From Betaproteobacteria bacterium (GTDB lineage: Bacteria; Pseudomonadota; Gammaproteobacteria; Burkholderiales; SG8-39), in NCBI GenBank assembly GCA_016234705.1, contig JACRAS010000177.1:1-64000 (forward strand): a stretch of 64,000 bases of DNA, written 5' to 3'. A model generated the notes under the pieces. It was not told the origin of the DNA. It saw nothing but the letters and a program-made list of their open reading frames with translations, and did not search any database. Shown here piece by piece: positions 34,358 to 43,818 of this stretch; position 1 is the stretch's first letter; each line of letters starts with the position of its first letter. The translations under genes and the position numbers were made by a program.

Positions 34358-34789
34358 CTATTGTGCCATCGCTTGCAGCTCCGTGCGCAAAATGCGCCGC
34401 AAGGCGTCGCCATCGACGCGCCGCGCCACGCCCGGGCGGCGCGCTTCGCTCCAGACGGAACCGGGAAAGTGTTTGTCGTCGGCAAAGCGCGGGATGACAT
34501 GCCAGTGCAGGTGCGGCGTGATGTTGCCCAGGCTGGCGAGGTTGATTTTCGCCGGTTGCATGAGCTGGCGCAAAGCCTGCTCGGCGGCATACACCACATC
34601 CATCAATCGCTGCCTCGCTTGCGTATCCAGATCGGTCATTTCACTCACATGCTGGTTGAGGATTACGCGGCAGAATCCCGGATAGTCGCGGTCTTCGACC
34701 AGCACCACCCGGCACAGTTCGTCCTGCCACAGCGGCTCTCCGCCGGCAGAATGGCACAACTCACAGGAGGAGACTGTTAATTTGTTCAC
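34358..34789 (-). CDS. HIT-family nucleotide-binding hydrolase
   Basis: This 143-aa histidine-triad protein carries the triad HLHWHVIPR near residue 94. The nucleotide-binding segment CRVILNQHVSEMTDL precedes it. A CELCHSAGG pair of cysteines at the N-terminus may bind zinc. Members hydrolyse nucleoside phosphoramidates or dinucleotides. The substrate here is unknown. It starts at GTG, just upstream of the 534-aa gene. Confidence 0.87.
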   Translation of the reverse strand: MNKLTVSSCELCHSAGGEPLWQDELCRVVLVEDRDYPGFCRVILNQHVSEMTDLDTQARQRLMDVVYAAEQALRQLMQPAKINLASLGNITPHLHWHVIPRFADDKHFPGSVWSEARRPGVARRVDGDALRRILRTELQAMAQ

Positions 34790-34820
34790 GCTGCAATAAA
34801 TACTTTGGAATTTATTTCAA

Positions 34821-34888
34821 AATGAGGGGATATCCCCCGAGGTGGGAGACCGAAGGTCGGGACCACCCGAAGAGGTGGGGACTTCTTT
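34821..34888 (+). ncRNA. Possible divergent copy 4 of the small-RNA repeat
   Basis: It starts with AATGAGGGGATATCCCCC, close to the first arm of the other copies (TGAGGGGATA). The linker differs, and the downstream part folds as GACC-GAA-GGTC and CCACC-CGAAGA-GGTGG, followed by ACTTCTTTC. It occupies the same kind of site, just upstream of a minus-strand gene start. The lost CTCCCCTAA linker makes membership uncertain. Confidence 0.3.
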
Positions 34889-34917
34889 CACGGCGCATCC
34901 GCTCATGTTAACAGGCC

Positions 34918-37900
34918 TTAGAGCAGCACGCGCTCGATGCCGCCCCGATTCGCCTTGGCCACGTAGTCGGCCATCCAATCGGGTCCGAGCAGGTGCTTGG
35001 CCATCTCCACGACGATGTAGTCGGCGTCGGTGCCGGCATCGTCGTCAAAGCGCGCTAGGCCCTGCAGGCAGGACGGGCAGGAGGTGAGGATCTTGACTTC
35101 TCCCCCAAACGTTCCGCCGGCGCCGCCGGCGCGGATCGCCGCCGCGCCTTTCCTCATTTCCTCTTCCTTGCGAAAGCGCACCTGCGTGGAAATGTCGGGC
35201 CGGGTCAGGGCGAGCGTGCCCGCTTCGCCGCAGCAGCGTTCGGAAAGCGCGACCTCGCTGCCCATCAGCTGGTTGACGACTTTGAGCGGCTGGTAGGTCT
35301 TCATCGGCGTGTGGCAGGGGTCGTGGTAGAGGTAGCGCACGCCCGCGACGCCGTCGAGCTTCACCCCTTGCTCCAACAGGTATTCGTGGATGTCGAGCAG
35401 GCGGCAGCCGGGGAAGATCTTGTCGAATTCGTATTTCTGCAACTGGTCCATGCAGGTGCCGCAGGACACGATCACGGTCTTGATGTCGAGGTAATTGAGG
35501 GTGTTGGCGACGCGGTGAAACAGCACCCGGTTATCGGTGATGATGCGCTTGCCCTCTTCCTCCTCGCCGGCGGCGGTTTGCGGGTAGCCGCAGCACAAAT
35601 AGCCCGGCGGCAGCACGCACTGCGCGCCGATCGCATACAGCATCGCCTGCGTCGCCAACCCCACCTGGCTGAACAGCCGCTCCGAGCCGCAGCCGGGAAA
35701 GTAGAACACCGCGTCGGAGTCCTCGGTCACCTTGGCCGGATCGCGGATGATGGGCACGATGTGGCGGTCCTCGATCTCGAGCAGCGCGCGCGCGGTGCGT
35801 TTGGGCAGCTTGCCCGGCATCGGTTTGTTGATGAAATGCACCACCCGCGCCTGCAGCCTGGGATGCCCGGTGGTTGCCGGGGGGCGCCGCGTCTGGCGCT
35901 GCGCCAGCCCCAGCATTTTCGCGGCGCGGTAGGCGAGCCGCTGCGCCCGGTAACCCCATTCGATCATCACCGCGCGCGCGATCTTGATGGTGTTCGGGTT
36001 GGTGGCATTGAGAAACAGCATCGAAGCCGCGGTGCCCGGGTTGAATTTCTTCTTTCCCTGTTTGCGCAGCACGTTTCTCATCGCGATCGAAACATCGCCG
36101 AAATCGATGTCCACCGGGCAGGGATTGGCGCATTTGTGGCATACGGTGCAATGATCGGCGACGTCGCCGAATTCGTCGAAGTGCCTGAGCGAGATGCCGC
36201 GCCGCGTCTGCTCCTCGTACAGAAACGCTTCGATCAGGAGCGAAGTGGCGAGGATCTTGTTACTCGGGCTGTAGAGCAGGTTGGCGCGCGGCACGTGGGT
36301 CGCGCATACCGGTTTGCACTTGCCGCAACGCAGGCAATCCTTGATCGAATCGGCGATGCTGCCGGTTTCGGACTGTTCCATGATCAGCGACTCGGCGCCG
36401 AGCAGGCTGAAGCTGGGCGTGTAGGCGTTGCGGAGGTCGCCGCCCGCGAGCAGTTTGCCGGCGTTGAAGCGCCCCTGCGGATCGCACTTCTCTTTGTAGC
36501 TGCGAAAGGCCTCGACTTCATGCGGGTCGAGGAACTCGAGCTTGGTGATGCCGATGCCATGCTCGCCCGAAATCACCCCATCGAGCGATTTCGCCAAGCG
36601 CATGATGCGCGCCACCGCCACATTGGCCTCGCGCAGCATGTCGTAATTGTCGGAGTTGACCGGAATGTTGGTGTGCACGTTGCCGTCGCCGGCGTGCATG
36701 TGCAGGGCCACGAACACGCGTGCCTTGAGCACGCGCCGGTGGATCGCGTAGCAGCCCTCGAGGATGCGGTGGAATACCAGGCCGTCGAACAGTTGCCGCA
36801 GCTCGGCGCGCACTTCGTCCTTCCAGGACACGCGCACGCTGTGGTCCTGCAACAGGGAGAATACGCTCAGTCCGGCGTGGGTTACCGCGGCAAGGCCGGG
36901 TACCGCGTCGGCGCTTGCTTGCTCCACCGGCAGATCGAGGTTGAGGAGCAGATACTGCCAGCGCGCGTGTACCCGGGCGATAAGTTCGCGCGCGGCTTCG
37001 CGCCGGTCCCCGAGGAGCTCGGGCGCGGGCAGGGTTTCGCCGTGCTGGGTGAGCGGCAACTCGTCCTGGAAATACTCGTCCAGCGCAGCTAGTAGGGCAA
37101 GCTTGTTCGCGATCGACAGCTCGATATTGATGCGTTCGATGCCATCGGAGTAATCGCCCAGGCGCTCAAGCGGAATGACCACGTCCTCGTTGATCTTGAA
37201 CGCGTTGGTGTGCTTGGCAATGGCCGCAGTGCGGGCGCGGTCGAGCCAGAACTTGCGCCGCGTCTCGGCCGAGACGGCGATGAAACCCTCGCCGCCGCGG
37301 GCATTGGCGATGCGCACCACCTGCGATGCGGCCGCCGCCACCGCAGCGTCATCCTCGCCGACGATATCGCCGATCAGCACCATTTTCGGCCGGCCCGCGT
37401 TGCCCATCTGGCGCTTGGCTTTGGTGGCGTAACCCACTGCCTTTAGATAGCGCTCATCCATGTGCTCGAGCCCGGCGAGCATCACCCGGGGCGGGTGGTG
37501 CCCGCCTTGGGCCATCCCCTCCGGGCGGGCGTCGAGGTGATCCTTGATCTCGACGATGGCGGGCACCGAGTCGCGCACTTGGCCGAAGAATTCCAGGCAC
37601 ACGGTGCGGATGGTGGCGGGCATTTTGTGCAGAATGAAGCGCGCCGAGGTGATGATGCCGTCGCAACCTTCCTTCTGGATGCCTGGAAGTCCGGCGAGGA
37701 ACTTGTCGGTTACGTCTTTGCCTAGGCCCGCCTTGCGAAAGCGCGAGCCCGGAATTTCCAGGATTTCGGGCTCGCCCTCGGGGGTGCTGCCGTCGCGGCG
37801 GTAGCGCTGCATCCGGAAGCGCGTTAGCTCGGAATCGTGGATCTTGCCCAGATTGTGTGCGAGGCGCGTGACTTCGAGGAAATGACCCGTCGCATCGACC

Positions 37901-38853
37901 ATGCGCCAGGAGACGAGATTGTCCAGGGCGGTGCCCCACAACACCGCCTTCTTGCCGCCGGCGTTCATGGCGACATTGCCGCCGATGCAGGATGCGTCGG
38001 CCGAGGTCGGATCGACCGCGAACACCTGGCCCGCCGCCTCCGCCGCCTCCATCACGCGCTTGGTCACTACGCCCGCGCCGCAGCGTATGGTCGCGACCTG
38101 CCGGGCCACGCCCGGCAGCCAACTTTGTTCGACCGCGCCCAGCGCATCAAGCTTCTCGGTATTGATGACCGCGCACAAGCGGGTGAGCGGCACGGCGCCG
38201 CCGGTGTAGCCGGTGCCGCCCCCGCGTGGAATGATGGTGAGTCCAAGCTCGATGCAATCGCGCACCACCGCGGCCGTTTCGTCTTCGCTGTCCGGATGGA
38301 TGACCACGAAGGGGTATTCGACGCGCCAGTCGGTGGCGTCGGTGACGTGGGAGACGCGCGCCAGGCCGTCGAACTGGATGTTGTCGCGGCGCGTGCTGCG
38401 GCAAAGTTTCTTTAGTGCGAGGCGGCGCAGCGTCGCCACCTCGGCGAAGCCCGCGCCGAAGGCGTCTACCGCGTCGCGCGCACGCTCCAGCAGATAGGTC
38501 ACTTTCTGCGCGCGCGCCGCTTGTTGCGCTTTGGCTTCGACGTGCGTGCCCGCCTCGGCCAGATTTTGCAGGCGGCGCTTCTCGATCTCGTCCAGGCGGT
38601 GGCGCATGGCCTCGATCAGCGCCGCGCGCCGGCCCGGGTTGTCCTGCAAGTCGTCCTGCAGGTACGGATTGCGCGACACTACCCAGATGTCGCCCAGCAC
38701 TTCGTACAGCATGCGCGCCGAGCGCCCGGTTACGCGTTCCAGGCGCAGTTCGCGCAGCGCCTCCCACGCCTTTTCGCCGAGCAGGCGCAGCACGATCTCG
38801 CGGTCGGAGAACGAGGTGTAGTTGTACGGAATTTCGCGCAGGCGGGCGCTCAT
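34918..38853 (-). CDS. FAD-linked oxidase / 4Fe-4S / CCG-domain fusion (DUF3683)
   Basis: This 1311-aa protein fuses several redox modules. An N-terminal DUF3683-like region (~1-185) is followed by a FAD-binding PCMH domain ([16 protein letters not shown] near 218). The FAD-oxidase C-terminal domain ends with [13 protein letters not shown] near 775. Two 4Fe-4S motifs follow ([16 protein letters not shown] near 850; [17 protein letters not shown] near 915). Two cysteine-rich CCG-type segments complete it ([39 protein letters not shown]). The layout suggests a D-lactate/glycolate-type 2-hydroxyacid dehydrogenase passing electrons to quinone. The substrate is not assignable. The start at 38853 ([13 protein letters not shown]) is chosen over longer frames. 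Confidence 0.85.
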   Translation of the reverse strand: MSARLREIPYNYTSFSDREIVLRLLGEKAWEALRELRLERVTGRSARMLYEVLGDIWVVSRNPYLQDDLQDNPGRRAALIEAMRHRLDEIEKRRLQNLAEAGTHVEAKAQQAARAQKVTYLLERARDAVDAFGAGFAEVATLRRLALKKLCRSTRRDNIQFDGLARVSHVTDATDWRVEYPFVVIHPDSEDETAAVVRDCIELGLTIIPRGGGTGYTGGAVPLTRLCAVINTEKLDALGAVEQSWLPGVARQVATIRCGAGVVTKRVMEAAEAAGQVFAVDPTSADASCIGGNVAMNAGGKKAVLWGTALDNLVSWRMVDATGHFLEVTRLAHNLGKIHDSELTRFRMQRYRRDGSTPEGEPEILEIPGSRFRKAGLGKDVTDKFLAGLPGIQKEGCDGIITSARFILHKMPATIRTVCLEFFGQVRDSVPAIVEIKDHLDARPEGMAQGGHHPPRVMLAGLEHMDERYLKAVGYATKAKRQMGNAGRPKMVLIGDIVGEDDAAVAAAASQVVRIANARGGEGFIAVSAETRRKFWLDRARTAAIAKHTNAFKINEDVVIPLERLGDYSDGIERINIELSIANKLALLAALDEYFQDELPLTQHGETLPAPELLGDRREAARELIARVHARWQYLLLNLDLPVEQASADAVPGLAAVTHAGLSVFSLLQDHSVRVSWKDEVRAELRQLFDGLVFHRILEGCYAIHRRVLKARVFVALHMHAGDGNVHTNIPVNSDNYDMLREANVAVARIMRLAKSLDGVISGEHGIGITKLEFLDPHEVEAFRSYKEKCDPQGRFNAGKLLAGGDLRNAYTPSFSLLGAESLIMEQSETGSIADSIKDCLRCGKCKPVCATHVPRANLLYSPSNKILATSLLIEAFLYEEQTRRGISLRHFDEFGDVADHCTVCHKCANPCPVDIDFGDVSIAMRNVLRKQGKKKFNPGTAASMLFLNATNPNTIKIARAVMIEWGYRAQRLAYRAAKMLGLAQRQTRRPPATTGHPRLQARVVHFINKPMPGKLPKRTARALLEIEDRHIVPIIRDPAKVTEDSDAVFYFPGCGSERLFSQVGLATQAMLYAIGAQCVLPPGYLCCGYPQTAAGEEEEGKRIITDNRVLFHRVANTLNYLDIKTVIVSCGTCMDQLQKYEFDKIFPGCRLLDIHEYLLEQGVKLDGVAGVRYLYHDPCHTPMKTYQPLKVVNQLMGSEVALSERCCGEAGTLALTRPDISTQVRFRKEEEMRKGAAAIRAGGAGGTFGGEVKILTSCPSCLQGLARFDDDAGTDADYIVVEMAKHLLGPDWMADYVAKANRGGIERVLL

Positions 38854-38869
38854 TTGAAATTCTCGGCCA

Positions 38870-39682
38870 TCACTGCGCGTCCGCGTCCGCGGCGGCGCCG
38901 GCCACGGCTTCGGCAACGGGCTGCGGGAAGATGTCGCGATAGCTGGCATAGAAGCTGGCAAACAGGATGGGAACGTAGGTCAGCATCACCGGCAGCACCA
39001 CCAGCAGAAACGCATCCTGCGATTTGTTCCCGAGCAGCCCGCGAACCAGCAGTGCGAGCAGGAACAAGGCTAAGCTGCAAATGAGACCGAGCAGAAGCAG
39101 GGCGATGCCGTAGGCGAGAAACGCCCGCCAGTTACGAAAAGTGGCAAACAGGCTATAGAACATCGCTTGCAGCGCGGGCAGATTGCGCCACGCCGAGAGG
39201 GCGGGCGCGAACCAGAGTGAAGCCAGCACCGGGAGATAGAGCGTGCCGGCCAGTGCCGCAGCCACGGCAAGACTGCCGTCCTCCAATGCCGAGGCTGGCG
39301 GCCTCTCGCCCAATACCAACAGTTGCAACAGCACGCCGCCATCGGCGAGGGCGGACAGTCCCAGGATGGCGAATGCGCTCGCCAGGTAAAGGCTGCCCTG
39401 CCGCAGAAGCGCCGGCAAATTTGTTCTGAAACCGGAGAACAGCAGCGCAAACCCGACTCTCTTTCCCTGGTCGATCTCCCGGCTGACGATCATGAAGCTC
39501 GCCGAGAAGGCCGGAATGAGCACGGTTGCGGCAACCCATCCCAGCACCGGAATCATGCCCAGCAGCTGCATCAGCATGATGTAGGAGAACACCAGGAACG
39601 CCCACATCGCCGGGTATTTGCGAAACAGCGCGAAGCCGGTCAGCACCCAGTTCCAGCCGCAGGCTGCGGGGACCGTATTCAT
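38870..39682 (-). CDS. BPSS1780-family membrane protein
   Basis: This 270-aa polytopic membrane protein has about six hydrophobic segments. It starts [20 protein letters not shown] at 39682. The pattern GWxW...GFxLFRKxPxMW followed by [12 protein letters not shown] is characteristic of the BPSS1780 family, usually encoded beside thrB and polA in betaproteobacteria. The function is unknown. Here the expected homoserine kinase gene upstream is reduced to a short frame. Confidence 0.8.
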   Translation of the reverse strand: MNTVPAACGWNWVLTGFALFRKYPAMWAFLVFSYIMLMQLLGMIPVLGWVAATVLIPAFSASFMIVSREIDQGKRVGFALLFSGFRTNLPALLRQGSLYLASAFAILGLSALADGGVLLQLLVLGERPPASALEDGSLAVAAALAGTLYLPVLASLWFAPALSAWRNLPALQAMFYSLFATFRNWRAFLAYGIALLLLGLICSLALFLLALLVRGLLGNKSQDAFLLVVLPVMLTYVPILFASFYASYRDIFPQPVAEAVAGAAADADAQ

Positions 39683-39704
39683 GATCGTTCCGGCGCGCCT
39701 GACA

Positions 39705-39857
39705 TCAGACCCATGGTGCATCGCCGGCGTGGTCGATACGAAGCTTGAGGATGCGGCGGAAGTGCTCGGGGTCGTGCGCATGCATCAGGGCGCCGACGCA
39801 ATGGTGCTTCAGCCAGGCGGAAAACTGCTCGGGCGTGACCGGAGTGAAGACAGACAT
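39705..39857 (-). pseudogene. Possible remnant of homoserine kinase gene thrB
   Basis: A 50-codon frame starts MSVFTPVTPEQFSAWLKHH, close to the N-terminus of betaproteobacterial type II homoserine kinases (MxVFTxVT...WL). Similarity ends after about 24 residues. The rest (HAHDPEHFRRILKLR, then IDHAGDAPWV) is not recognisable kinase sequence, and the catalytic region is missing. The slot between the BPSS1780-family gene and DUF2782-polA is where thrB normally lies. I read this as a deletion scar; a genuine small protein is the alternative. Confidence 0.5.
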
Positions 39858-39938
39858 GCGGGCAGTGGGTGAGGAGCGATGGGTGAAGGGGCTGCGCCGG
39901 CTTACCCCTCACCGATCAGCCCTCACCCATCACCCGAT
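39858..39938. repeat. Imperfect inverted repeat between thrB remnant and DUF2782 gene
   Basis: GTGGGTGAGGAGCGATGGG on the left and CAGCCCTCACCCATCACCC on the right are largely complementary, with GAAGGGG / CCCCTCAC arms between. It could be a stem-loop of ~35 bp with internal loops. It may be a terminator for DUF2782, or a rearrangement trace next to the truncated thrB. Confidence 0.45.
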
Positions 39939-40280
39939 TCAGAAAGAATGGATTACCCATTGCGGCACGCGCAGGCCGGAGTCGAGCGAATCGCGGCGTA
40001 TCATCGTGCCGTCGCCGGTGACGTCCATCAGGAAGTAGGACACGCCATGCGGCGGCGTGACTTTCACGGCATAGAGCTTGCCGTTGATGCGGAACTCCTC
40101 CACCTTGTCTTCGCCGCGCGTGGTGATCGTCACCTGTGGTTCGAGCGCCGGATCGGGCACGAGCCCGGGCGGGGGAGGGGGTGGCTCGGGCAAGGGCTCG
40201 AGCTTGGGCAACTGTTGCGCGGCGAGCGGAAGCGCAATTCCGAGGAGGGCTAGTGCGAACAAGCGGCGCATGGCGGGCAT
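39939..40280 (-). CDS. DUF2782 domain-containing exported protein
   Basis: This 113-aa protein has a signal peptide (MRRLFALALLGIALPLAAQ). A Pro-rich linker (LEPLPEPPPPPPGLVPDP) precedes a small domain (VTITTRGEDKVEEFRINGKLYAVKV, then PHGVSYFLMD), matching DUF2782. Homologues occur beside polA and thrB in betaproteobacteria. I used the ATG at 40280. Another ATG three codons later is equally possible, and longer starts would bury the signal peptide. Confidence 0.78.
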   Translation of the reverse strand: MPAMRRLFALALLGIALPLAAQQLPKLEPLPEPPPPPPGLVPDPALEPQVTITTRGEDKVEEFRINGKLYAVKVTPPHGVSYFLMDVTGDGTMIRRDSLDSGLRVPQWVIHSF

Positions 40281-40330
40281 CCGGTTGGGTTTCTCGACGA
40301 TCGCCAATTTTAGCAGATTCGGGCACTGGC

Positions 40331-41053
40331 TCAGAGATTGAGCAGATTCTCGCGTTCGGTCGGCAATGGCGCAAATCCGCGCTTTTCATAATATTTGAAT
40401 ATTGCCTCGACCACTGCCGCCGGATCGTCGATCATTTGCACCAGATCCAGGTCTGCGGGATCGATCATGTGCTCCGTCTGCATGTGCTCGCGAAACCAGG
40501 CCAGGAGCCCCTGCCAGAACGGCGAATGCACCAGGATAATGGGCATCTTGCGCGTCTTGCCGGTCTGCACCAGGGTAAGCGCCTCGGACAGCTCGTCCAG
40601 TGTGCCGAACCCCCCCGGCAGCACCACGTAGGCGGTGGCGAATTTGACGAAGCTGACCTTGCGCGCGAAAAAGTGGTGGAAGGTGAGGCTGATGTCCTGG
40701 TAGCGGTTGCTGAGCTGCTCGTTCGGCAACTGGATATTGAGGCCGACCGAGGGCGATTTGCCGAAGTAGGCGCCCTTGTTGGCCGCTTCCATGATGCCGG
40801 GGCCGCCGCCGGAGACGACCGAGAAGCCGGCGTCGGAGAGGCGCCGGGCGATGCTCTCCGCCAGCAGGTAGTAGGGCGAGTCGGCGCTCGCGCGCGCGCT
40901 GCCGAAGATGCTCACCGCCGGGCGGATCTGCGCCAGGCGTTCGGTGGCTTCGACGAATTCTGACATAATCCCGAATATCCGCCAGGACTCGCGCGCGTTA
41001 TGGGCCATGTCTGCTGCGCCGGCGTCGGCCGGCCGCGGAAGTTTTCCATTCAT
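40331..41053 (-). CDS. LOG-family (TIGR00730) Rossmann-fold protein
   Basis: This ~240-aa LOG-family protein carries the signature GGGPGIMEAANKGA near 87 and PGGFGTLDELSEALT near 150, the nucleotide-binding and catalytic motifs. Characterised relatives are cytokinin riboside 5'-monophosphate phosphoribohydrolases or AMP/pyrimidine nucleosidases. The start at 41053 keeps the conserved ESWRIFGIMSEFVE segment. An ATG at 41008 would also keep it. It diverges from polA with only 12 nt between the two starts. Confidence 0.85.
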   Translation of the reverse strand: MNGKLPRPADAGAADMAHNARESWRIFGIMSEFVEATERLAQIRPAVSIFGSARASADSPYYLLAESIARRLSDAGFSVVSGGGPGIMEAANKGAYFGKSPSVGLNIQLPNEQLSNRYQDISLTFHHFFARKVSFVKFATAYVVLPGGFGTLDELSEALTLVQTGKTRKMPIILVHSPFWQGLLAWFREHMQTEHMIDPADLDLVQMIDDPAAVVEAIFKYYEKRGFAPLPTERENLLNL

Positions 41054-41065
41054 ACCTGAGCCTCT

Positions 41066-43801
41066 ATGAAAACCCTGCTGTTGGTGGATGGCTCGTCCTA
41101 CCTGTACCGCGCGTTTCACGCGCTGCCGGACTTGCGCAACGCGCGCGGCGAGCCCACGGGCGCGATCTACGGCGTGCTCAACATGCTACGACGGCTCGCC
41201 GCCGACTACAAGCCGGACTATCTCGCTTGCGTGTTCGATGCCAAGGGCAGGACTTTCCGCGACGAGTGGTATGCCGAGTACAAGGCTCACCGCCCGTCCA
41301 TGCCCGAAGACCTCGCGCGCCAGATCGAGCCGCTGCATCAGGCCGTCGCCGCGCTAGGCTGGCCGCTCGTGATGATAGCCGGGGTCGAGGCCGATGACGT
41401 CATCGGCACGCTCGCGCGGCAGGCTACCGTGGCCGGCATGCGCTGCGTCGTCTCCACCGGCGACAAGGACCTGGCGCAGCTGGTGAACCCCAGCGTCACG
41501 CTGATCAATACCATGAGCAACGAGCGCCTGGACGAAGCCGGCGTCGAGGCCAAGTTCGGCGTGCCGCCGCGCCTGATGCTCGATTACCTCACCCTGGTCG
41601 GCGACAGCGTGGACAACGTGCCGGGCGTGGAAAAAGTCGGACCTAAGACCGCGCTTAAATGGCTCTCCCAATATGGCTCGCTCGATGGGGTCATCGCCCA
41701 CGCGCAGGAAATCGGCGGCGTGGTGGGGGAAAATTTGCGCCGCGCGCTTCCCTGGTTGCCGCAAGCGAAAAAACTCCTGACCGTCTACTGCGACGTGCCG
41801 CTGCCGCTCAAGCCGGAGGAATTGCTGCCGCAACCGCACGGCGAGGCCGAACTTGCCGGGCTGTTCCAGCGCTTCGGCTTCAAGAGCTGGCTGAAGGATT
41901 CGGCCCCGGCGGGCGCCGCAGCCGTGGAGCCCGGAGCGCAGCAGGCCCACACTGAGCCCGAGCCGCGACAGGCCGACAACGAACCCGACCCGATAGCGCG
42001 CCGCTACGACACCATATTCGACGAAGCCCAGATGGCCGAGTGGCTGAAACTGCTCGATAGCGCCGCTTTGGTCGCGTTCGACACCGAAACCACCGGCCTC
42101 GATCCTTTGACCGCGCAACTGGTGGGCATGTCTTTTTGCGCCGAGCCCGGGCGCTCGGCGTATCTGCCGCTGGCGCATAACTACGCCGGCGCGCCGCCGC
42201 AGTTGGGCGTAGCGCGCGCCCTTGCCTTGTTGCGCCCCTGGCTCGAAGACGCGGGTAAGCCAAAGCTCGGCCAGAACCTCAAATACGATCAACACGTGCT
42301 TGCCAATCACGGCGTTCGGCTTCATGGCGTGGTGCATGACACGCTGCTCGAGTCCTACGTGCTCGAGTCGCATTTGCGCCACGACCTGGGCTCGCTCGCC
42401 GAGCGCCATCTGCACCTGGCCACCATCAGCTACGACGACGTCACCGGCAAGGGCGCGCAGCGCATCGGTTTCGAACAGGTGAGCGTGGAGCGCGCCACCG
42501 AGTACTCCGCCGAGGATGCCGACGTGACCCTGCGCCTGCACCGGCGCCTGTATCCCCCGGTGCTGGCCGAGGCCGGGCTCGAATACGTATACCGGCGGAT
42601 TGAGCTACCGGCGCGCGAAGTGCTGTTCCGGATGGAGCGCAGCGGCGTGCTCATCGACGCCGCCCTGCTCGAGGCGCAAAGCCGCGAACTGGGGCAGAAG
42701 ATGGTGGAGTTGGAACACAGGGCCTATCGCGAAGCCGGCCAGCCGTTCAACCTGAATTCGCCCAAGCAGATCGGCGAAATTTTGTTCGAGCGCCTGCAGT
42801 TGCCGGTGCTGAAAAAGACCCCGAGCGGCGCGCCGTCCACCGACGAGGAGGTGCTGGAGAGGCTGGCCGCGGATTACCCCCTGCCCAAGACCCTGCTCGA
42901 TTACCGCGCGCTCACGAAGCTGAAATCCACCTACACCGACAAGCTGCCGCGCATGGTCAACCCCGCGACCGGGCGCGTGCATACCAATTACGCCCAGGCG
43001 ACGGCGGTGACCGGACGCCTCGCCAGCACCGATCCCAACCTGCAGAACATTCCGGTGCGTACAACCGAGGGGCGGCGCATCCGCGAGGCGTTCATCGCGC
43101 CCGCCGGTTGCGTCATCGTCTCGGCCGACTATTCCCAAATCGAGTTGCGCATCATGGCGCACATCTCGCGCGACGAGAATCTGTTGCGCGCTTTCGCCGC
43201 GGGCGAGGACGTGCACCGCGCCACCGCCGCGGAGATCTTCAACCGAAGCTTGCATGAAGTCACGCCGGAAGAGCGCCGCTACGCCAAGGTGATCAATTTC
43301 GGCCTGATCTATGGCATGTCGGCTTTCGGCGTGGCGCAGGCTTTGGGTTTGGAGCGCGCCACCGCCCAGGCTTACATCGATAGCTATTTTACTCGCTACC
43401 CCGGGGTCGCGCGTTACATGCAGCAGACGCGAGAGCAGGCGCGCGCGCGCGGCTATGTCGAAACCGTGTTCGGCCGCCGCCTGTGGCTGGCCGAGATCAG
43501 GGCCGCCAACAGCGGCCGGCGGCAGGGCGCCGAGCGCGCCGCCATCAACGCGCCGATGCAGGGGACGGCAGCGGACCTGATCAAGCTCTCCATGATCGCG
43601 GTGCAGAACTGGCTCGACCGGGAAAACCTGTCGGCGAAGCTGGTGATGCAAGTGCACGACGAACTGGTGCTGGAAGTACCGCAATCCGAGTTGACGCGGG
43701 TGCGCGAGGAACTGCCGCAACTGATGAGCGGCGTGGCCCGGCTTGCGGTGCCGCTTGTAGTGGACGTGGGTGCGGGTGCAAACTGGGAGCAGGCGCATTG
43801 A
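41066..43801 (+). CDS. polA: DNA polymerase I
   Basis: This 911-aa polymerase has all three domains. The 5'-3' exonuclease covers ~1-290 (LVDGSSYLYRAFHALP, VEADDVIGTLAR). The 3'-5' proofreading exonuclease covers ~330-500 with an intact AFDTETTGLD motif. The polymerase domain covers ~520-911, with motif A DYSQIELRIMAHISRDENL, the O-helix region RRYAKVINFGLIYGMSAFG and motif C VHDELVLEVP. The length is normal. It fills Okazaki gaps and repair patches. An SGNH-like gene follows 17 nt after the stop. Confidence 0.96.
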   Translation: MKTLLLVDGSSYLYRAFHALPDLRNARGEPTGAIYGVLNMLRRLAADYKPDYLACVFDAKGRTFRDEWYAEYKAHRPSMPEDLARQIEPLHQAVAALGWPLVMIAGVEADDVIGTLARQATVAGMRCVVSTGDKDLAQLVNPSVTLINTMSNERLDEAGVEAKFGVPPRLMLDYLTLVGDSVDNVPGVEKVGPKTALKWLSQYGSLDGVIAHAQEIGGVVGENLRRALPWLPQAKKLLTVYCDVPLPLKPEELLPQPHGEAELAGLFQRFGFKSWLKDSAPAGAAAVEPGAQQAHTEPEPRQADNEPDPIARRYDTIFDEAQMAEWLKLLDSAALVAFDTETTGLDPLTAQLVGMSFCAEPGRSAYLPLAHNYAGAPPQLGVARALALLRPWLEDAGKPKLGQNLKYDQHVLANHGVRLHGVVHDTLLESYVLESHLRHDLGSLAERHLHLATISYDDVTGKGAQRIGFEQVSVERATEYSAEDADVTLRLHRRLYPPVLAEAGLEYVYRRIELPAREVLFRMERSGVLIDAALLEAQSRELGQKMVELEHRAYREAGQPFNLNSPKQIGEILFERLQLPVLKKTPSGAPSTDEEVLERLAADYPLPKTLLDYRALTKLKSTYTDKLPRMVNPATGRVHTNYAQATAVTGRLASTDPNLQNIPVRTTEGRRIREAFIAPAGCVIVSADYSQIELRIMAHISRDENLLRAFAAGEDVHRATAAEIFNRSLHEVTPEERRYAKVINFGLIYGMSAFGVAQALGLERATAQAYIDSYFTRYPGVARYMQQTREQARARGYVETVFGRRLWLAEIRAANSGRRQGAERAAINAPMQGTAADLIKLSMIAVQNWLDRENLSAKLVMQVHDELVLEVPQSELTRVREELPQLMSGVARLAVPLVVDVGAGANWEQAH

Positions 43802-43818
43802 CTGTACCCGCGAGCGAG

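Noticed and set aside
35311-37092. 593-codon open frame on the plus strand
   Set aside because: It is antisense to the FAD/Fe-S oxidoreductase, whose domains are all visible; no motif occurs in the opposite frame.
40281-40307. Longer start for the DUF2782 protein
   Set aside because: The extra residues would precede and disrupt an otherwise normal signal peptide.
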